Assembly: GCF_003044935.1 (NCBI RefSeq)
Contig: NZ_POXP01000001.1
Location: 1,103,508-1,167,507, forward strand
From: Neisseria subflava
Lineage (GTDB): Bacteria > Pseudomonadota > Gammaproteobacteria > Burkholderiales > Neisseriaceae
Direction of reading: 5' to 3'
DNA: 64,000 nucleotides
Positions within the stretch are counted from its first letter, which is position 1; the number at the start of each line of letters is the position of its first letter. Positions 20,883-30,743 of the stretch are shown one piece after another. The notes beneath the pieces are model-generated. The model was not told the DNA's origin. It did not search any database and saw only the letters and a program-made list of their open reading frames with translations. The position numbers were made by a program, and so were the translations under genes.

Positions 20883-21590
20883 TTAAACGGCTCGTTTCAA
20901 CATAATCTCTTTAATCTTACCGATGGCTCGGGTCGGATTCAAGTGTTTAGGACATACGTCTACGCAGTTCATAATGGTGTGGCAACGGAACAAACGGTAT
21001 GGGTCGTTCAGATTATCCAAACGCTCATTAGTGATGGTATCACGGCTATCCGCAATGAAACGGTAAGCATTCAGCAAGCCAGACGGACCAACGAATTTAT
21101 CAGGATTCCACCAGAATGACGGGCAGGCAGTCGAACAGCAGGCGCACAAAATACACTCGTACAAACCGTCCAACTCTTTACGCTCTTCCTGAGTTTGCAG
21201 ACGCTCTTTGTCCGCATCGATAGGGTTGTCGTTGACAACGTAAGGTTTGATTGAGTGATATTGTTTGAAGAACTGGGTCATATCCACAATCAGGTCGCGG
21301 ATAACAGGCAGACCTGGCAGAGGGCGGATTTTAACCGGCTGTTTCAGGCTGCGCAGATCGGTCAGACATGCCAAGCCGTTTTTACCGTTGATGTTCATAC
21401 CGTCAGAACCGCAAATACCTTCGCGGCAAGAACGGCGGAAAGACAATGTATCGTCTTGTGCTTTCAGGCGCACTAAAGCGTCCAAAAGCTTAACGTCGGT
21501 TGGTTCCAATTCCAACTCGTAACGTTGCATATAAGGTTTGGCATCAACGTCCGGGTTGTAACGGTAAATTTCAAAACTCATTTTTTCCAT
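20883..21590 (-). CDS. sdhB: Succinate dehydrogenase iron-sulfur subunit
   Basis: Carries electrons from SdhA to quinone. 235 residues. The 2Fe-2S ligands are in CREGICGSDGMN and the following LAC (about 54-76), the 4Fe-4S ligands in CILCACCSTACP (about 145-156), and the 3Fe-4S ligands in CHTIMNCVDVCPK (about 203-216). I chose the ATG of MEKMSFEIYRY because AAGGA lies at workable spacing; starts 3 codons later or 7 codons earlier are possible. Confidence 0.96.
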   Translation of the reverse strand: MEKMSFEIYRYNPDVDAKPYMQRYELELEPTDVKLLDALVRLKAQDDTLSFRRSCREGICGSDGMNINGKNGLACLTDLRSLKQPVKIRPLPGLPVIRDLIVDMTQFFKQYHSIKPYVVNDNPIDADKERLQTQEERKELDGLYECILCACCSTACPSFWWNPDKFVGPSGLLNAYRFIADSRDTITNERLDNLNDPYRLFRCHTIMNCVDVCPKHLNPTRAIGKIKEIMLKRAV

Positions 21591-21670
21591 GAGAAGTGTT
21601 CCTTTTCTCATAAACTGCTCAATGATTTTGTATTATGAATTCAAGCAGTTCAATGTGGGTATGGTTAGGT

Positions 21671-21703
21671 TTCAGACGGCCTTTAAGGTAAAGGCCGTCT
21701 GAA
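21671..21703. repeat. DUS inverted pair between sdhA and sdhB
   Basis: TTCAGACGGCCTTT and AAAGGCCGTCTGAA in tail-to-tail order form a stem with a short loop, 7 bases after the sdhA stop. It sits inside a presumed operon, so it is better read as an mRNA stability or attenuation element than as a full terminator. Confidence 0.6.
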
Positions 21704-21709
21704 AACTCA

Positions 21710-23473
21710 TCAATAAACGCGTTTAGCCGGTTTGATGTATTCCACGCTCAAAGGCTTGGTATGTACCGGTTTGTAAGACAAAGTATTGGTATCTGAATGA
21801 TACAGGGTATGTTTCATCCAGTTTTCGTCATCGCGCTCAGGATGGTCGTCTGAAGCGTGTGCGCCACGCGATTCTTTACGTGCTTCGGCAGACACCAAAG
21901 TCGCTTTCGCTACTTCAATCAGATTATCCAATTCCAAAGCTTCGATACGCGCGGTATTCCATACTTTGCTCTTGTCTTTGATTTCAGTACGTTTCACGCG
22001 CTCGGCAATCTCCATGATTTCTCGAACGCCTTTGCTCAGAATCTCATCGGTACGGAACACACCGGCATGCAGTTGTACGGAGCGTTGCAGTTCGCGACGC
22101 AATGCATCAACGTTTTCACCATCGGTTTGGTTGTCCAAACGCTCGATACGTTGGCGGGTCAATTCACCGGCATTAGCAGGCAGAGGTTTCCAGTCGCTTT
22201 GCTCTTTGATGAATTTAATCATACTGTCGCCGGCAGCTTTACCGAATACCACCAAGTCCAACAGGGAGTTGGTACCCAAGCGGTTCGCACCGTGTACGGA
22301 AGCACAAGCGCACTCACCTGCTGCATACAGGCCTTTTACAGGCACTTCGTAATCTTCACCTTGCGGAACAACAACTTCGCCGTGGTAGTTGGTCGGAATA
22401 CCGCCCATCATGTAGTGGGTAGTCGGCACAACAGGAATCGGGTCTTTAATCGGGTCAATACCAGCAAACTGAATGGAAATCTCGCGGATGCCCGGCAGTT
22501 TTTCCATAATTTTTTCTGCGCCGATATGGTCGATTTTCAGCAATACGTGGTCTTTGTTTTTACCACAGCCGCGTCCTTCGTAGATTTCCATTGCCATCGC
22601 ACGGGAAACCACGTCACGGGAAGCCAAGTCTTTTACAGTCGGAGCGTAACGTTCCATAAAGCGTTCGCCATCGGCATTCAGCAGAATACCGCCCTCACCG
22701 CGCACACCCTCAGTAATCAATACACCGGCACCGGCTACACCGGTCGGGTGGAATTGCCAGAATTCCATGTCTTCCAACGGAATACCTGCACGGGCACAAA
22801 TACCCAAACCATCACCGGTATTCATATAAGCATTGGTAGAAGAAGCATAAATACGACCGCCACCACCGGTAGCAAACATCACAGCTTTAGCGTGGAAAAT
22901 ATAAACTTCGCCGGTTTCCATTTCCATAGCGGTTACACCGACTACGTCGCCGTTTTCATCACGAATCAAATCTTGCGCCGTCCATTCCACAAAGAATTGT
23001 GTATTGGCACGGACGTTTTGTTGGTACAAAGTATGCAACATCGCATGACCGGTACGGTCGGCAACCGCACATGCACGTTCTACCGCACGTTTACCGTGTT
23101 CGGCAGTATGACCACCGAAAGGACGTTGGTAGATTTTGCCACTTTCCACACGGTCAAAAGGCATACCCATGTGTTCCAACTCAATTACGGCTTCAGGCGC
23201 AGCGCGACACATAAACTCAATCGCATCTTGGTCGCCCAACCAGTCGGAACCTTTCACGGTATCGTACATATGCCAATCCCAACGGTCTTCCTGCACATTA
23301 CCCAATGAAGCAGAAATACCGCCTTGAGCCGCTACAGTATGAGAACGGGTTGGGAACACTTTAGACAAAACAGCACAATTCAGGCCGGATTTAGACAATT
23401 GGAGGGCTGCGCGTAAACCTGCACCACCACCGCCAACAATCACGGCATCAAACTTGCGAACAGGAAAACCCAT
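21710..23473 (-). CDS. sdhA: Succinate dehydrogenase flavoprotein subunit
   Basis: Oxidises succinate to fumarate with covalently bound FAD. 587 residues. The FAD-binding [14 protein letters not shown] is at the N-terminus, the flavin-linked histidine in [14 protein letters not shown] near residue 43, and the substrate-site segment HPTGVAGAG near 240. The start at [11 protein letters not shown], two bases after the sdhD stop, has GGGGGT upstream and is preferred to a start four codons earlier that would overlap sdhD. Confidence 0.97.
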   Translation of the reverse strand: MGFPVRKFDAVIVGGGGAGLRAALQLSKSGLNCAVLSKVFPTRSHTVAAQGGISASLGNVQEDRWDWHMYDTVKGSDWLGDQDAIEFMCRAAPEAVIELEHMGMPFDRVESGKIYQRPFGGHTAEHGKRAVERACAVADRTGHAMLHTLYQQNVRANTQFFVEWTAQDLIRDENGDVVGVTAMEMETGEVYIFHAKAVMFATGGGGRIYASSTNAYMNTGDGLGICARAGIPLEDMEFWQFHPTGVAGAGVLITEGVRGEGGILLNADGERFMERYAPTVKDLASRDVVSRAMAMEIYEGRGCGKNKDHVLLKIDHIGAEKIMEKLPGIREISIQFAGIDPIKDPIPVVPTTHYMMGGIPTNYHGEVVVPQGEDYEVPVKGLYAAGECACASVHGANRLGTNSLLDLVVFGKAAGDSMIKFIKEQSDWKPLPANAGELTRQRIERLDNQTDGENVDALRRELQRSVQLHAGVFRTDEILSKGVREIMEIAERVKRTEIKDKSKVWNTARIEALELDNLIEVAKATLVSAEARKESRGAHASDDHPERDDENWMKHTLYHSDTNTLSYKPVHTKPLSVEYIKPAKRVY

Positions 23474-23475
23474 AT

Positions 23476-23817
23476 TTACCCCCAAATTACTTTAACTGAA
23501 TACACCAAGCAGCCTACCAACCAAACGATGGTGGCAACTTGTAAAAACAAACGCAGGCCGAAAGGCTTAATGTAGTCCATCCACAAATCGCGGATACCTA
23601 CCCATGCATGCAGGAATACGGCCAAGAAGCTCACTTGGGTAAATACTTTCACCCAAGTTTGATCAAAAAATGCCTGCCATGCCGAATACTCTTTAGGCAA
23701 CGTAAACAAAACAACCAAAAGAACCACGGTGTACACCAACATGATGACCGCAGTTGCACGTTGCATTGCCCAATCGCGCAAACCGTAATGCGCACCTGTC
23801 AATTTACGTTCTACCAT
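23476..23817 (-). CDS. sdhD: Succinate dehydrogenase membrane anchor SdhD
   Basis: 113 residues with three membrane helices (about 20-38, 58-76, 88-108). The heme/quinone region [18 protein letters not shown] is typical of SdhD. Its first 7 bases overlap the end of sdhC. With SdhC it holds heme b and the quinone site at the inner membrane. Confidence 0.94.
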   Translation of the reverse strand: MVERKLTGAHYGLRDWAMQRATAVIMLVYTVVLLVVLFTLPKEYSAWQAFFDQTWVKVFTQVSFLAVFLHAWVGIRDLWMDYIKPFGLRLFLQVATIVWLVGCLVYSVKVIWG

Positions 23818-24188
23818 AACAAAGCTCCCAAAACGACGGTCAGAATCAAAGCAGAAGCAAATACAACTTTAGCAGTAGTACGGGCAGTATTTAATTCCAA
23901 GCCTTTGTGTACATCCAAAAACAGAAAGCGGATACCGGCGAAAAAGTGGTGCAGATATGCCCACAACAGACCGATAAGGATCAGCTTCACAAACGGATTG
24001 GAAATAGCAGTACGATATGCTTCAAACGACGCTTCGCGATCCAGCGTTCCGGAGAAGAAATACAAGAGAACAGGCAGCATCACAAACAAGCCGACGCCGC
24101 TGATACGGTGAAGAATAGATACAATCCCCGGTATGGGCAATCGGATATTCGGAATTTCCAAAAATACCGGGCGTGATTTGGCGGACAT
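23811..24188 (-). CDS. sdhC: Succinate dehydrogenase cytochrome b556 subunit SdhC
   Basis: 125 residues with three membrane helices (about 30-53, 67-90, 104-125). It begins RPVFLEIPNIRLPIPGIVSILHRISG, the SdhC signature with the heme-side His and the conserved Ser/Arg region, and has LHHFFAGIRFLFLD in the second helix. First gene of the TCA block. In meningococci the sdh message is repressed by the iron-responsive small RNA NrrF; I did not test pairing here. Confidence 0.94.
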   Translation of the reverse strand: MSAKSRPVFLEIPNIRLPIPGIVSILHRISGVGLFVMLPVLLYFFSGTLDREASFEAYRTAISNPFVKLILIGLLWAYLHHFFAGIRFLFLDVHKGLELNTARTTAKVVFASALILTVVLGALLW

Positions 24189-24649
24189 GGTCAGTTCCTC
24201 TAGATTTATTATCAGCTCAAAACCTATAGCTCAGCACTACAATAAGCTACATAAACCATAATTTACCTGTTTTATCTCATTTTGAACAGTGCAATTTATG
24301 AATGCTCTAATGATTTTTACCAAAAGACTAATAAAATCAAACAATCATTCTTAGATTTTTTTTTGTGTGGCTAGCCTTTTTTGTTACTTTCCTGCAATTA
24401 AGCCATCTCCCCATCAAAGCACTTACGATAACATCATTATTGTTTGAGAATTGTATCTATTGTGAGATAAATTCTCACTCTTGATACCTAATCTTTACAA
24501 AGGCATAAGCCATTCTTAACTTATTACCATTGCATTATCATCACTACTCTTACATAGTTATACATTCAAAGACATTTCATCCGCCCCAAATAGACTAAAA
24601 TACGACGTAACACCAACCATGTTTCCATACCTTATAAGGAAGCTGCATC
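24189..24649. promoter_or_regulatory. Intergenic region between divergent sdhC and the YkvA gene
   Basis: About 460 AT-rich bases without a plausible gene. It must hold the promoter of the sdh-gltA-suc block on the minus strand and of the YkvA gene on the plus strand. I see a T9 run at 24356-24364 and a GGCTAGCC palindrome next to it, but no motif strong enough to name a promoter or operator. No DUS lies within it. Confidence 0.5.
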
Positions 24650-25033
24650 ATGACACACTCCCCTCATCAAAACACACCCGATCCGGAAGACTACATCCCC
24701 TCCTTCCGCCGTCGAAACTTAGACACATCCGGCTTCATGAAAAAACTCGGACGCTTTGCCGGTCGCTTGGGTAAACCTGTCGTCCGCCAGCTTTATGCGC
24801 TTTATTATCTCTGGGAATCCGAACATACACCCAAACGTGCAAAAATGATTATTGTCGGCGCACTGGTTTACTTCCTCAGTCCTATTGACAGCATTCCCGA
24901 CCTTCTGATTCCATTTGGCTTCAGCGATGACATTGCCGTCATTGCGCTGGTTTATTCTCAGATGAAAAACTATCTGACCGAAGATATTCAAGAAAAAGCC
25001 CGTCAAGCGGCTGACAAGCTGTTTGGTTCTTAA
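24650..25033 (+). CDS. YkvA-family (DUF1232) membrane protein
   Basis: 127 residues. The DUF1232 core is clear: PKRAKMIIVGALVYFLSPIDSIPDLLIPFGFSDD, with the SPIDxIPD motif near residue 82. One membrane-associated hydrophobic stretch (about 66-82) and a charged N-terminus. A good AAGGAAG site precedes the ATG. Function of the family is unknown. Single-gene unit ended by a DUS hairpin. Confidence 0.88.
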   Translation: MTHSPHQNTPDPEDYIPSFRRRNLDTSGFMKKLGRFAGRLGKPVVRQLYALYYLWESEHTPKRAKMIIVGALVYFLSPIDSIPDLLIPFGFSDDIAVIALVYSQMKNYLTEDIQEKARQAADKLFGS

Positions 25034-25070
25034 TTGGATAAAGTCCGACTACACATATATAAATACAAAA

Positions 25071-25102
25071 AGAAGGCCGTCTGAATATTCAGACGGCCTT
25101 CT
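25071..25102. terminator. Bidirectional DUS terminator
   Basis: AGAAGGCCGTCTGAATATTCAGACGGCCTTCT region: a perfect 16-base-pair inverted repeat with almost no loop, shared by convergent genes (YkvA on plus, lipoprotein on minus). Confidence 0.85.
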
Positions 25103-25116
25103 CAGTTTATGACTTT

Positions 25117-25617
25117 TTATTTCAAAGGCTGCATACCCATAACTTCCATCAGGAAGTTGGTAAACGCAGGATTGCTTGGTTTGGTATCCATGTTTTTCCA
25201 ACGCTGTTGCCAACCGCGCAAAGCACCTTGGATGTACTGTTTGGATTGCTCGGTAGTAATTTCACCACGTTGGCTGTCAACGGCAGAACGCAGATAAACT
25301 TCGTACATACTGTCATCGACAGAGTTGCGTCCCACTTGTTGGATACGGAAGCGGTTCAAATATTGTGCAGCCTGAACTTTGGTCAGACTACCTTGGCTCA
25401 CTTGGGTACTCAAGCGACGTGCTTCATCATGAATCTTGGAAACATCTGCCCAATGCGAAGGAGCTAAATGATAACCGGTAGCTGAAACTTGTGAATCAGC
25501 CTTAGGTTTCTTAACGTTGGTTGGTCGAACTGGCACTTCTTTCAATGTTGGAACATAAATCGATTCACAACCGGCAAGTGCCGCCACAGCAAAGATAGGA
25601 AGAATGTATTTTTTCAT
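25117..25617 (-). CDS. Putative lipoprotein
   Basis: 166 residues. The signal peptide ends in a lipobox, VAALAGC, at about residue 18, so it is lipid-anchored, with Glu at +2 allowing outer-membrane sorting. The mature part is soluble and helical (EARRLSTQVSQGSLTKVQAAQYLNRFRI) with no enzyme motif. I used the ATG of MKKYILPIF; six extra residues upstream are not needed. Family not recognised; no operon partners. Confidence 0.75.
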   Translation of the reverse strand: MKKYILPIFAVAALAGCESIYVPTLKEVPVRPTNVKKPKADSQVSATGYHLAPSHWADVSKIHDEARRLSTQVSQGSLTKVQAAQYLNRFRIQQVGRNSVDDSMYEVYLRSAVDSQRGEITTEQSKQYIQGALRGWQQRWKNMDTKPSNPAFTNFLMEVMGMQPLK

Positions 25618-25730
25618 AATGCGCATTATAAGCATGATTCGTTGAAGAAACCAACTTTTGAATAATGGTATTCAAAGCTCATTAACTGAATTACAACAGA
25701 TTTCATACGATATCTCAAGCCCATACGCAA

Positions 25731-25756
25731 AAAAGGCCGTCTGAAAACGGCCTTTT
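25731..25756. terminator. Terminator of cysK
   Basis: AAAAGGCCGT and ACGGCCTTTT pair perfectly around CTGAAA; only one DUS is present, and its partner arm is shortened. It lies 15 bases past the cysK stop and gives a T run on the minus strand. Confidence 0.85.
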
Positions 25757-25771
25757 AACAACAATCCTATA

Positions 25772-26704
25772 TTATGCCAAATCGGCAAACAGAGGCGTAG
25801 AAAGATAGCGTTCGCCATATGATGGCAACAAGACAACGATCAACTTACCTTCGTTTTCAGGTTTTTTAGCCAGTTGCAATGCGCTCCATACTGCGGCACC
25901 TGAAGAAATACCTACCAAAATGCCTTCTTTTTCAGCCATAGCGCGCGCAGTTTCAAACGCTGCCTCGTTAGGTACTTTGGAAATGCTGTCGTAAACAGTC
26001 GTATTCAAAACGCTGGGGATAAAGCCTGCACCCAAACCTTGAATCGGATGCGGACCTTTCTCGCCACCGCTCAATACTGGGGAAGCTTCAGGCTCGACAG
26101 CCACGATTTGAACTTCGGGTTTGTATTTTTTCAATACTTCGCCCACACCGGTAATCGTACCGCCTGTACCTACACCGGCCACGAAAATATCTACTTTACC
26201 GTCTGTATCGCGCCAAATTTCTTCGGCAGTGGTTTTGCGGTGAACTTCAGGATTAGCCTCGTTATCAAATTGGCGCGGCATAAAGTAAGTATCTGGATGT
26301 TCGTCCACCAAAGACTGGGCTTTAGCAATAGCGCCCGCCATACCTTCGGCAGCAGGTGTCAAAATTAGCTCTGCACCGAATGCACGCAGCAGCATTTTGC
26401 GTTCTTTACTCATGCTTTCAGGCATAGTAATCGCCAATTTATAACCGCGGGCCGCACACACCATGGCCAAACCGATACCGGTATTGCCACTGGTTGCCTC
26501 GACGATAACGGTATCTTTATTGATTTTACCGGCTTGCTCGGCCGCTTCAATCATAGATTCGGCAATACGGTCTTTCACGCTGCTGCCCGGATTGAAAAAT
26601 TCAAGTTTAACGGCGATTTGCGCTTTTAAACCTTCGGTCAGGCGGTTCAGTTTCACCAGAGGTGTGTTGCCGATCAGCTCGGTAATATTATTTGCAATTT
26701 TCAT
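25772..26704 (-). CDS. cysK: Cysteine synthase A
   Basis: O-acetylserine sulfhydrylase, PLP enzyme of the last step of cysteine synthesis. 310 residues. PLP lysine in [11 protein letters not shown] (near 42), the substrate loop [12 protein letters not shown] (near 70), and the phosphate-binding glycine loop [13 protein letters not shown] (near 178). A strong CAGGAGCAGGAA ribosome site fixes the start at [13 protein letters not shown] single DUS lies upstream near 26750. Confidence 0.96.
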   Translation of the reverse strand: MKIANNITELIGNTPLVKLNRLTEGLKAQIAVKLEFFNPGSSVKDRIAESMIEAAEQAGKINKDTVIVEATSGNTGIGLAMVCAARGYKLAITMPESMSKERKMLLRAFGAELILTPAAEGMAGAIAKAQSLVDEHPDTYFMPRQFDNEANPEVHRKTTAEEIWRDTDGKVDIFVAGVGTGGTITGVGEVLKKYKPEVQIVAVEPEASPVLSGGEKGPHPIQGLGAGFIPSVLNTTVYDSISKVPNEAAFETARAMAEKEGILVGISSGAAVWSALQLAKKPENEGKLIVVLLPSYGERYLSTPLFADLA

Positions 26705-26810
26705 TTCCTGCTCCTGATTTAGATGTAATACAGCCTGCATATTAAACTCAGGCCGTCTGAAAAACCAATATCGAAAATTTCTTTCTTTATAACTTTTGGT
26801 TCAAGCGCGG

Positions 26811-27413
26811 TCAATATCCACTGCGCTCAAAAATCAATGTAACGGCAACTACAGCCTGCATCACGACGGCAACCATCCAACCTGCCCACATCTGCCGCAT
26901 ACTGAAAAGAGAGGCAGACTGCTTGCAAACAACCACACGGTGCAGATAAAACACCAGCATCAGGACGCCCTGCAATGCAAACCAATAAATGGGTTTCAAA
27001 GCATAAATTTTCAGTAAGGCCGCCCATGCAAAAACCGCGCCAGCCAGCGGCAAGATGAAATAAACCACGCCTGCCAAGAAAACAAAAGCCAAAGTCATGA
27101 CGACATTGGAAACCGCAAATAAGGTTAAACCGGCATATTCGCCTGCCGACCAAAACTTTTTGTCTTCCGTTTTACTACAGTCATCGATAAAGAAGAAAAT
27201 ACTGGCGATTGTCAGATAAAAATGAGGGATGAACAAAGGGCCTGTATGCGTAAAGCCCCACATTCCGGGCAACAAGCGTGCACCCAATGCCGAAACCCCC
27301 AGCCACAACAACACCGTAGCCCAAAGCCATTGAAACCGCTGTGCGCGAAAAATAAATGCCAACGATACCGCAGCATACGCGACGGCAAACCAAAAATCCA
27401 AAGAAACCATCAT
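26811..27413 (-). CDS. Multi-pass membrane protein of unknown function
   Basis: 200 residues with six or seven hydrophobic helices and almost no soluble loops (for example residues 7-24, 28-45, 62-78, 98-140, 143-160, 172-195). No recognised family or catalytic motif. Its start overlaps the dapF stop by four bases, so it is translated from the dapF message. Nothing in the sequence links it to lysine or peptidoglycan synthesis beyond that position. Confidence 0.7.
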   Translation of the reverse strand: MMVSLDFWFAVAYAAVSLAFIFRAQRFQWLWATVLLWLGVSALGARLLPGMWGFTHTGPLFIPHFYLTIASIFFFIDDCSKTEDKKFWSAGEYAGLTLFAVSNVVMTLAFVFLAGVVYFILPLAGAVFAWAALLKIYALKPIYWFALQGVLMLVFYLHRVVVCKQSASLFSMRQMWAGWMVAVVMQAVVAVTLIFERSGY

Positions 27414-28261
27414 GAATACTGCAACTCGCCTTCAAAAACGGTTTCAGCAGGGCCGGTCATTTGCACATCGCCACCTTCTTCCCAACTGATAAACAATTCG
27501 CCGCCAGGCAGAGTAACACGCACAGGCGCACCCGCTTTCAGCAAGCCATTGCGCACGCCTGCCACCACTGCCGCACACGCTCCAGTGCCGCAAGCCTGAG
27601 TTTCCCCCACCCCGCGTTCAAACACGCGCAGGCGGACTGACAATTCATCTTCAACCTGCAAAAAGCCGACATTGACCCGTTCAGGAAACTGCCCGTGCGA
27701 TTCAATAGCGCCGCCCCAATGCTCCACCGGTGCGGTTTCAACATTATCAACCAAAATCACCGCATGCGGATTACCCATATTCACGCAGCTTACCGGTACA
27801 GACTCCAAACCGACTAAGACAATATGTGTCAACGCATCTTCCGTTTCACCATGCGCAGGCACAAACGGAATTTCAGACGGCATGAAACGCGGTTTACCCA
27901 TGTTGACGGTAACCAAACCGTTATCCAACAGCTTCGGCACAATAATCCCTTTGGCCGTTTCGACTAAAATTTCCGTTTTATCCGTCAAACCCTTATCCGC
28001 GACAAAACGCGCAAAACAACGCGCTCCATTGCCACACTGCTCTACTTCCTGACCATCGGCATTGAAAATGCGGTACCGAAAATCGACCGCATCAGAAGAA
28101 GGCTTCTCCACTACCAAAAACTGATCAAAACCCACGCCGCGATAGCGGTCTGCCCATTGGGTAAGCGGCGCAGCCAACGGATCAAAGTCCTGCTCGATGG
28201 CATTGACCACCATAAAATCATTGCCCAAGCCGTGCATCTTCGTAAATTTCAAAGTTTTCAT
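27410..28261 (-). CDS. dapF: Diaminopimelate epimerase
   Basis: Interconverts LL- and meso-diaminopimelate for lysine and peptidoglycan. 283 residues in two similar halves. The two catalytic cysteines are visible: [11 protein letters not shown] (near 76) and [14 protein letters not shown] (near 222). Start [19 protein letters not shown] is the family standard. An AT-type DUS lies inside the gene near 27870. First gene of a dapF-membrane protein pair. Confidence 0.96.
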   Translation of the reverse strand: MKTLKFTKMHGLGNDFMVVNAIEQDFDPLAAPLTQWADRYRGVGFDQFLVVEKPSSDAVDFRYRIFNADGQEVEQCGNGARCFARFVADKGLTDKTEILVETAKGIIVPKLLDNGLVTVNMGKPRFMPSEIPFVPAHGETEDALTHIVLVGLESVPVSCVNMGNPHAVILVDNVETAPVEHWGGAIESHGQFPERVNVGFLQVEDELSVRLRVFERGVGETQACGTGACAAVVAGVRNGLLKAGAPVRVTLPGGELFISWEEGGDVQMTGPAETVFEGELQYS

Positions 28262-28441
28262 TATTCATTCACATTCTTATTAAATCATTATTTCGGCACA
28301 TTCTACACCAGAATGATATATTCGTTTCTATCTTGTTCTTCAGACGGCATTGCGCCCTTTTACCAATACTAACACCAGCCACCCCGCAAAAATACTATAC
28401 TTCTCACATTACAAACATTTCTTATTACAAGGATACACATT

Positions 28442-28933
28442 ATGAAAAAAGTTCTCTTACCTGCCCTTTTGGCCGCTTCACTCAGCGCATGTACAGTCGG
28501 CACGCCAGGTGTTTCCGTCGGTTTAGGCGTCGGCACCAGCATCGGCCGCCATGTCGGCTTGGGTACATCCATCAACATCCCTGTCGGCTTGGATAAAACC
28601 AAAACCACCAAAGGCACGGATTCAGACGGCATCCGTATCTCAGAAGAACAAATCGTGACCTATTTCGATGCACACGGCACACCCAGCAACAGCGCAGTCA
28701 AAGGCGGCTTCCATCGCCAACTGATCAGCAAACGCAACAACGAATACGTTGTCCAAGACTTTTACAGCGACAACAGCCAAAAACGCACGGACCCCTACGT
28801 CCTCAGCCGCAACCAACTGATGCAGTTCCGCGCCACGCCAAGCAACGGCTCGCTGACCACTTACGCCTACAACGGTACAGTGATGCAGCAGCAAGTATTC
28901 CAAAACGGCAAATTGGTTACCGCCAAATACTAA
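28442..28933 (+). CDS. Putative glycine-rich lipoprotein
   Basis: 163 residues. Signal peptide with lipobox LSAC (cysteine at residue 17). Directly after it comes a Gly/Val/Ser-rich stretch (GVSVGLGVGTSIGRHVGLGTSI, about 24-50) resembling a glycine zipper, then a mixed globular part rich in Gln, Asn and Tyr. A ribosome site (AAGGA) precedes the ATG. An AT-type DUS is inside the gene near 28620, and one AG-type DUS follows the stop. Probably envelope-anchored; function unknown. Confidence 0.72.
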   Translation: MKKVLLPALLAASLSACTVGTPGVSVGLGVGTSIGRHVGLGTSINIPVGLDKTKTTKGTDSDGIRISEEQIVTYFDAHGTPSNSAVKGGFHRQLISKRNNEYVVQDFYSDNSQKRTDPYVLSRNQLMQFRATPSNGSLTTYAYNGTVMQQQVFQNGKLVTAKY

Positions 28934-29035
28934 AGGCCGTCTGAAACGGCTGGGAAGCATGTGAAACTTGATTACAAAATATTTTTAACATTCAAACATT
29001 TGAAATATTTTGCACCATTTTCTTGAAAATACTGA

Positions 29036-29063
29036 TTGACACATTTTTTCCAGCCATTATAAT
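29036..29063 (+). promoter_or_regulatory. Sigma70 promoter of tRNA-Asn
   Basis: TTGACA (29036-29041) and TATAAT (29058-29063) are both perfect consensus hexamers with 16 bases between; transcription would start a few bases before the tRNA. Confidence 0.9.
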
Positions 29064-29072
29064 ACGCCCCAT

Positions 29073-29148
29073 TCCCCGATAGCTCAGTCGGTAGAGCGAC
29101 GGACTGTTAATCCGCAGGTCCCTGGTTCGAGCCCAGGTCGGGGAGCCA
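29073..29148 (+). tRNA. tRNA-Asn (anticodon GTT)
   Basis: 76-nt cloverleaf with encoded CCA. Acceptor arms TCCCCGA and TCGGGGA, D-loop AGCTCAGTCGGTAGAGC, anticodon loop CTGTTAA with GTT, and T-arm GGTTCGAGCCC. Confidence 0.97.
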
Positions 29149-29156
29149 AATTTCAA

Positions 29157-29185
29157 AAGCCTGAACTGCTGTTCAGGCTTTTTTA
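29157..29185 (+). terminator. Terminator of tRNA-Asn
   Basis: AAGCCTGAAC and GTTCAGGCTT pair around a short loop, followed by a T run. Not DUS-based. Confidence 0.9.
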
Positions 29186-29236
29186 CATCAATAAGGAACG
29201 ATTGTTCTTTCCCAAAGAAAGCCCATGAATCCTCAT

Positions 29237-29256
29237 GAGACCTTTGCCAAGGTCTC
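29237..29256. repeat. Possible head-to-head insertion-sequence end remnant
   Basis: GAGACCTTTGCCAAGGTCTC is an inverted repeat. From memory, GAGACCTTTGC opens neisserial IS1106-like (IS5 family) elements, so this may be two terminal repeats fused after loss of the element. No transposase is nearby; it could also be a plain hairpin. Confidence 0.35.
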
Positions 29257-29311
29257 TATCCGCCAAACTGGCAACCTTACGCCCTACCCGCTTCGTCTGG
29301 CGAACAAGTGC

Positions 29312-29361
29312 AAACAGCCCGAAACCTTTTTTCAGTCAGGTTTCGGGCTGTTTCGTTTTTT
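29312..29361 (+). terminator. Strong orphan terminator
   Basis: AAACAGCCCGAAACC and GGTTTCGGGCTGTTT form a perfect 15-base-pair stem with a 12-base loop and a T6 tail on the plus strand. It is not DUS-based, and no plus-strand protein gene ends before it, so it either backs up the tRNA or ends an unannotated RNA. Confidence 0.75.
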
Positions 29362-29409
29362 GAATGAACGGCATCTTTTCAGACGGCCTTGTCCATCAAA
29401 TTTGGCACA

Positions 29410-29976
29410 TCATTTCACACACGGATTATCTAAAACGACCGAGACATTGCGTTCGGCTTTGTTTATATACGTCATGTGGACTTTCTTGCCTTTGAACTCT
29501 GCCTCGACGGCGGATTCCAGCGTGGCAACATCTTGGGGGAAGCCGAATTTTTTGTCGTTTGCAGCAATGAATTTGACCGGTTTTTCATGGAACAGCGAGT
29601 AGAAAGACACGCCTTTATTATCTGCGGTCACGGCGCATTGTGTTTTGCTGTCGGTGGCGATGACGGAGGAAAGCGTATGGGGCTTGTGGGTACGGTCGGC
29701 GAAGGTGGTGTAGGAATCATACGACCCGAAGCTGGTTCTTAATGCAAAGGTATTGCCAAGCCATTTATGGCTTGTCCTGTCTTTGGGAAGATTTTTTTCG
29801 ATGGCTTTTTTGCCTGCAAAGAAAGAGCATTCTTGGGTTTTGTGGTTGCAGACTTTTTTAATGCTGAACTGCTTGTCCGGAGAAGTAAGGATGGTTTCGG
29901 CGGCAAAGCTGTTTGCGCTTGCTGCGGCGAGCATACAGCTTAGAAGAAGTGAGCGGATGGGAAGGGACGGTTTCAT
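29410..29976 (-). CDS. Periplasmic protein of unknown function
   Basis: 188 residues. Signal peptide (about 1-26) ending SFAAE. The mature part has two cysteine pairs ([12 protein letters not shown] near 43-51, and C at about 113 and 185) that could form disulfides, and no enzyme motif. Family not recognised. The start codon lies only 25 bases from the edge of a Correia element, which probably supplies the promoter. No clear Shine-Dalgarno is present before the ATG. Confidence 0.72.
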   Translation of the reverse strand: MKPSLPIRSLLLSCMLAAASANSFAAETILTSPDKQFSIKKVCNHKTQECSFFAGKKAIEKNLPKDRTSHKWLGNTFALRTSFGSYDSYTTFADRTHKPHTLSSVIATDSKTQCAVTADNKGVSFYSLFHEKPVKFIAANDKKFGFPQDVATLESAVEAEFKGKKVHMTYINKAERNVSVVLDNPCVK

Positions 29977-30001
29977 TTTGTTTGGTGTGTCGGTTGGTTT
30001 T

Positions 30002-30158
30002 TATAGTGGATTAAATTTAAATCAGGACAAGGCGACGAAGCCGCAGACAGTACAGATAGTACGGAACCGATTCACTTGGTGCTTCAGCACCTTAGAGAAT
30101 CGTTCTCTTTGAGCTAAGGCGAGGCAACGCCGTACTGGTTTAAAGTTAATCCACTATA
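30002..30158. mobile_element. Correia repeat enclosed element (full length)
   Basis: About 157 bases bounded by inverted ends TATAGTGGATTAA and TTAATCCACTATA, each carrying the TA that is duplicated on insertion. The core (GACGAAGCCGCAG, then AGTACGGAACCG, then GGCAACGCCGTACTGG) is that of the neisserial Correia MITE. It sits just upstream of the periplasmic gene on the minus strand. Confidence 0.95.
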
Positions 30159-30256
30159 ATATTGATTGAGTGGGTTTGAATGCAATAAACACTCAATATA
30201 CCTTCGGCGGAATGACCGTAGATATGTTGATTTTAATCTGCAAAACAGATAGTACG

Positions 30257-30298
30257 AAGGCCGTCTGAAACTGATTTTTGGCGTTTCAGACGGCCTTT
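30257..30298. terminator. Terminator of ybaB
   Basis: AAGGCCGTCTGAAA and TTTCAGACGGCCTT around a 17-base loop, 20 bases after the ybaB stop. Confidence 0.8.
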
Positions 30299-30317
30299 GT
30301 TTGCTTTGCAGCGGGGG

Positions 30318-30653
30318 TTAGCGGAAGAAATCGCCCATGCCTGCCGGCAGGCCTTGGGTAAATGCACCCATGGTTTTGTTGGTTGTTTCCTCGGCTTTTT
30401 CAGAAGCGGCATTGATGGCGGCCAATACCAAATCTTCCAGCATTTCTTTGTCGTCAGCGGCTTCTTGAATTAAATCAGGGCTGATTTCAAGTTTGCGAAC
30501 AACGTGCGAACACGTCATCACAACTTTCACTAAACCATTGCCTGCTTCACCTTCAACTTCGGTTTCAGCCAGCTTGGCCTGTGCCTTTTTCATGTTTTCC
30601 TGCATTTGTTGAGCCTGCTTCATCAGGCCGCCTAATCCGGCTTTTCCGAACAT
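30318..30653 (-). CDS. ybaB: YbaB/EbfC nucleoid-associated protein
   Basis: 111-residue DNA-binding protein of the YbaB/EbfC family, a dimer that coats and compacts DNA. It opens [40 protein letters not shown] (a family hallmark, described here in part: the Gln/Met-rich helix then the [13 protein letters not shown] strand). Directly downstream of dnaX, the usual order dnaX-ybaB, with one DUS hairpin between. Confidence 0.93.
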   Translation of the reverse strand: MFGKAGLGGLMKQAQQMQENMKKAQAKLAETEVEGEAGNGLVKVVMTCSHVVRKLEISPDLIQEAADDKEMLEDLVLAAINAASEKAEETTNKTMGAFTQGLPAGMGDFFR

Positions 30654-30690
30654 GTTTTACTCCTATGGGTTTGAATAAATGGGTTTCACT

Positions 30691-30728
30691 CATGCCGTCT
30701 GAAAAACGCTATTGCCTGTCAGACGGCC
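30691..30728. repeat. Mixed-dialect DUS pair between dnaX and ybaB
   Basis: ATGCCGTCTGAAA (AT dialect) faces GTCAGACGGCCTT (AG-type arm) around a loop. It lies 15 bases past the dnaX stop. Confidence 0.55.
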
Positions 30729-30743
30729 TTGTATGTCAGTATT

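Noticed and set aside
29225..29602. 125-residue plus-strand frame
   Set aside because: It runs through the orphan terminator hairpin and then antisense to the periplasmic gene; no signal, motif or ribosome site.
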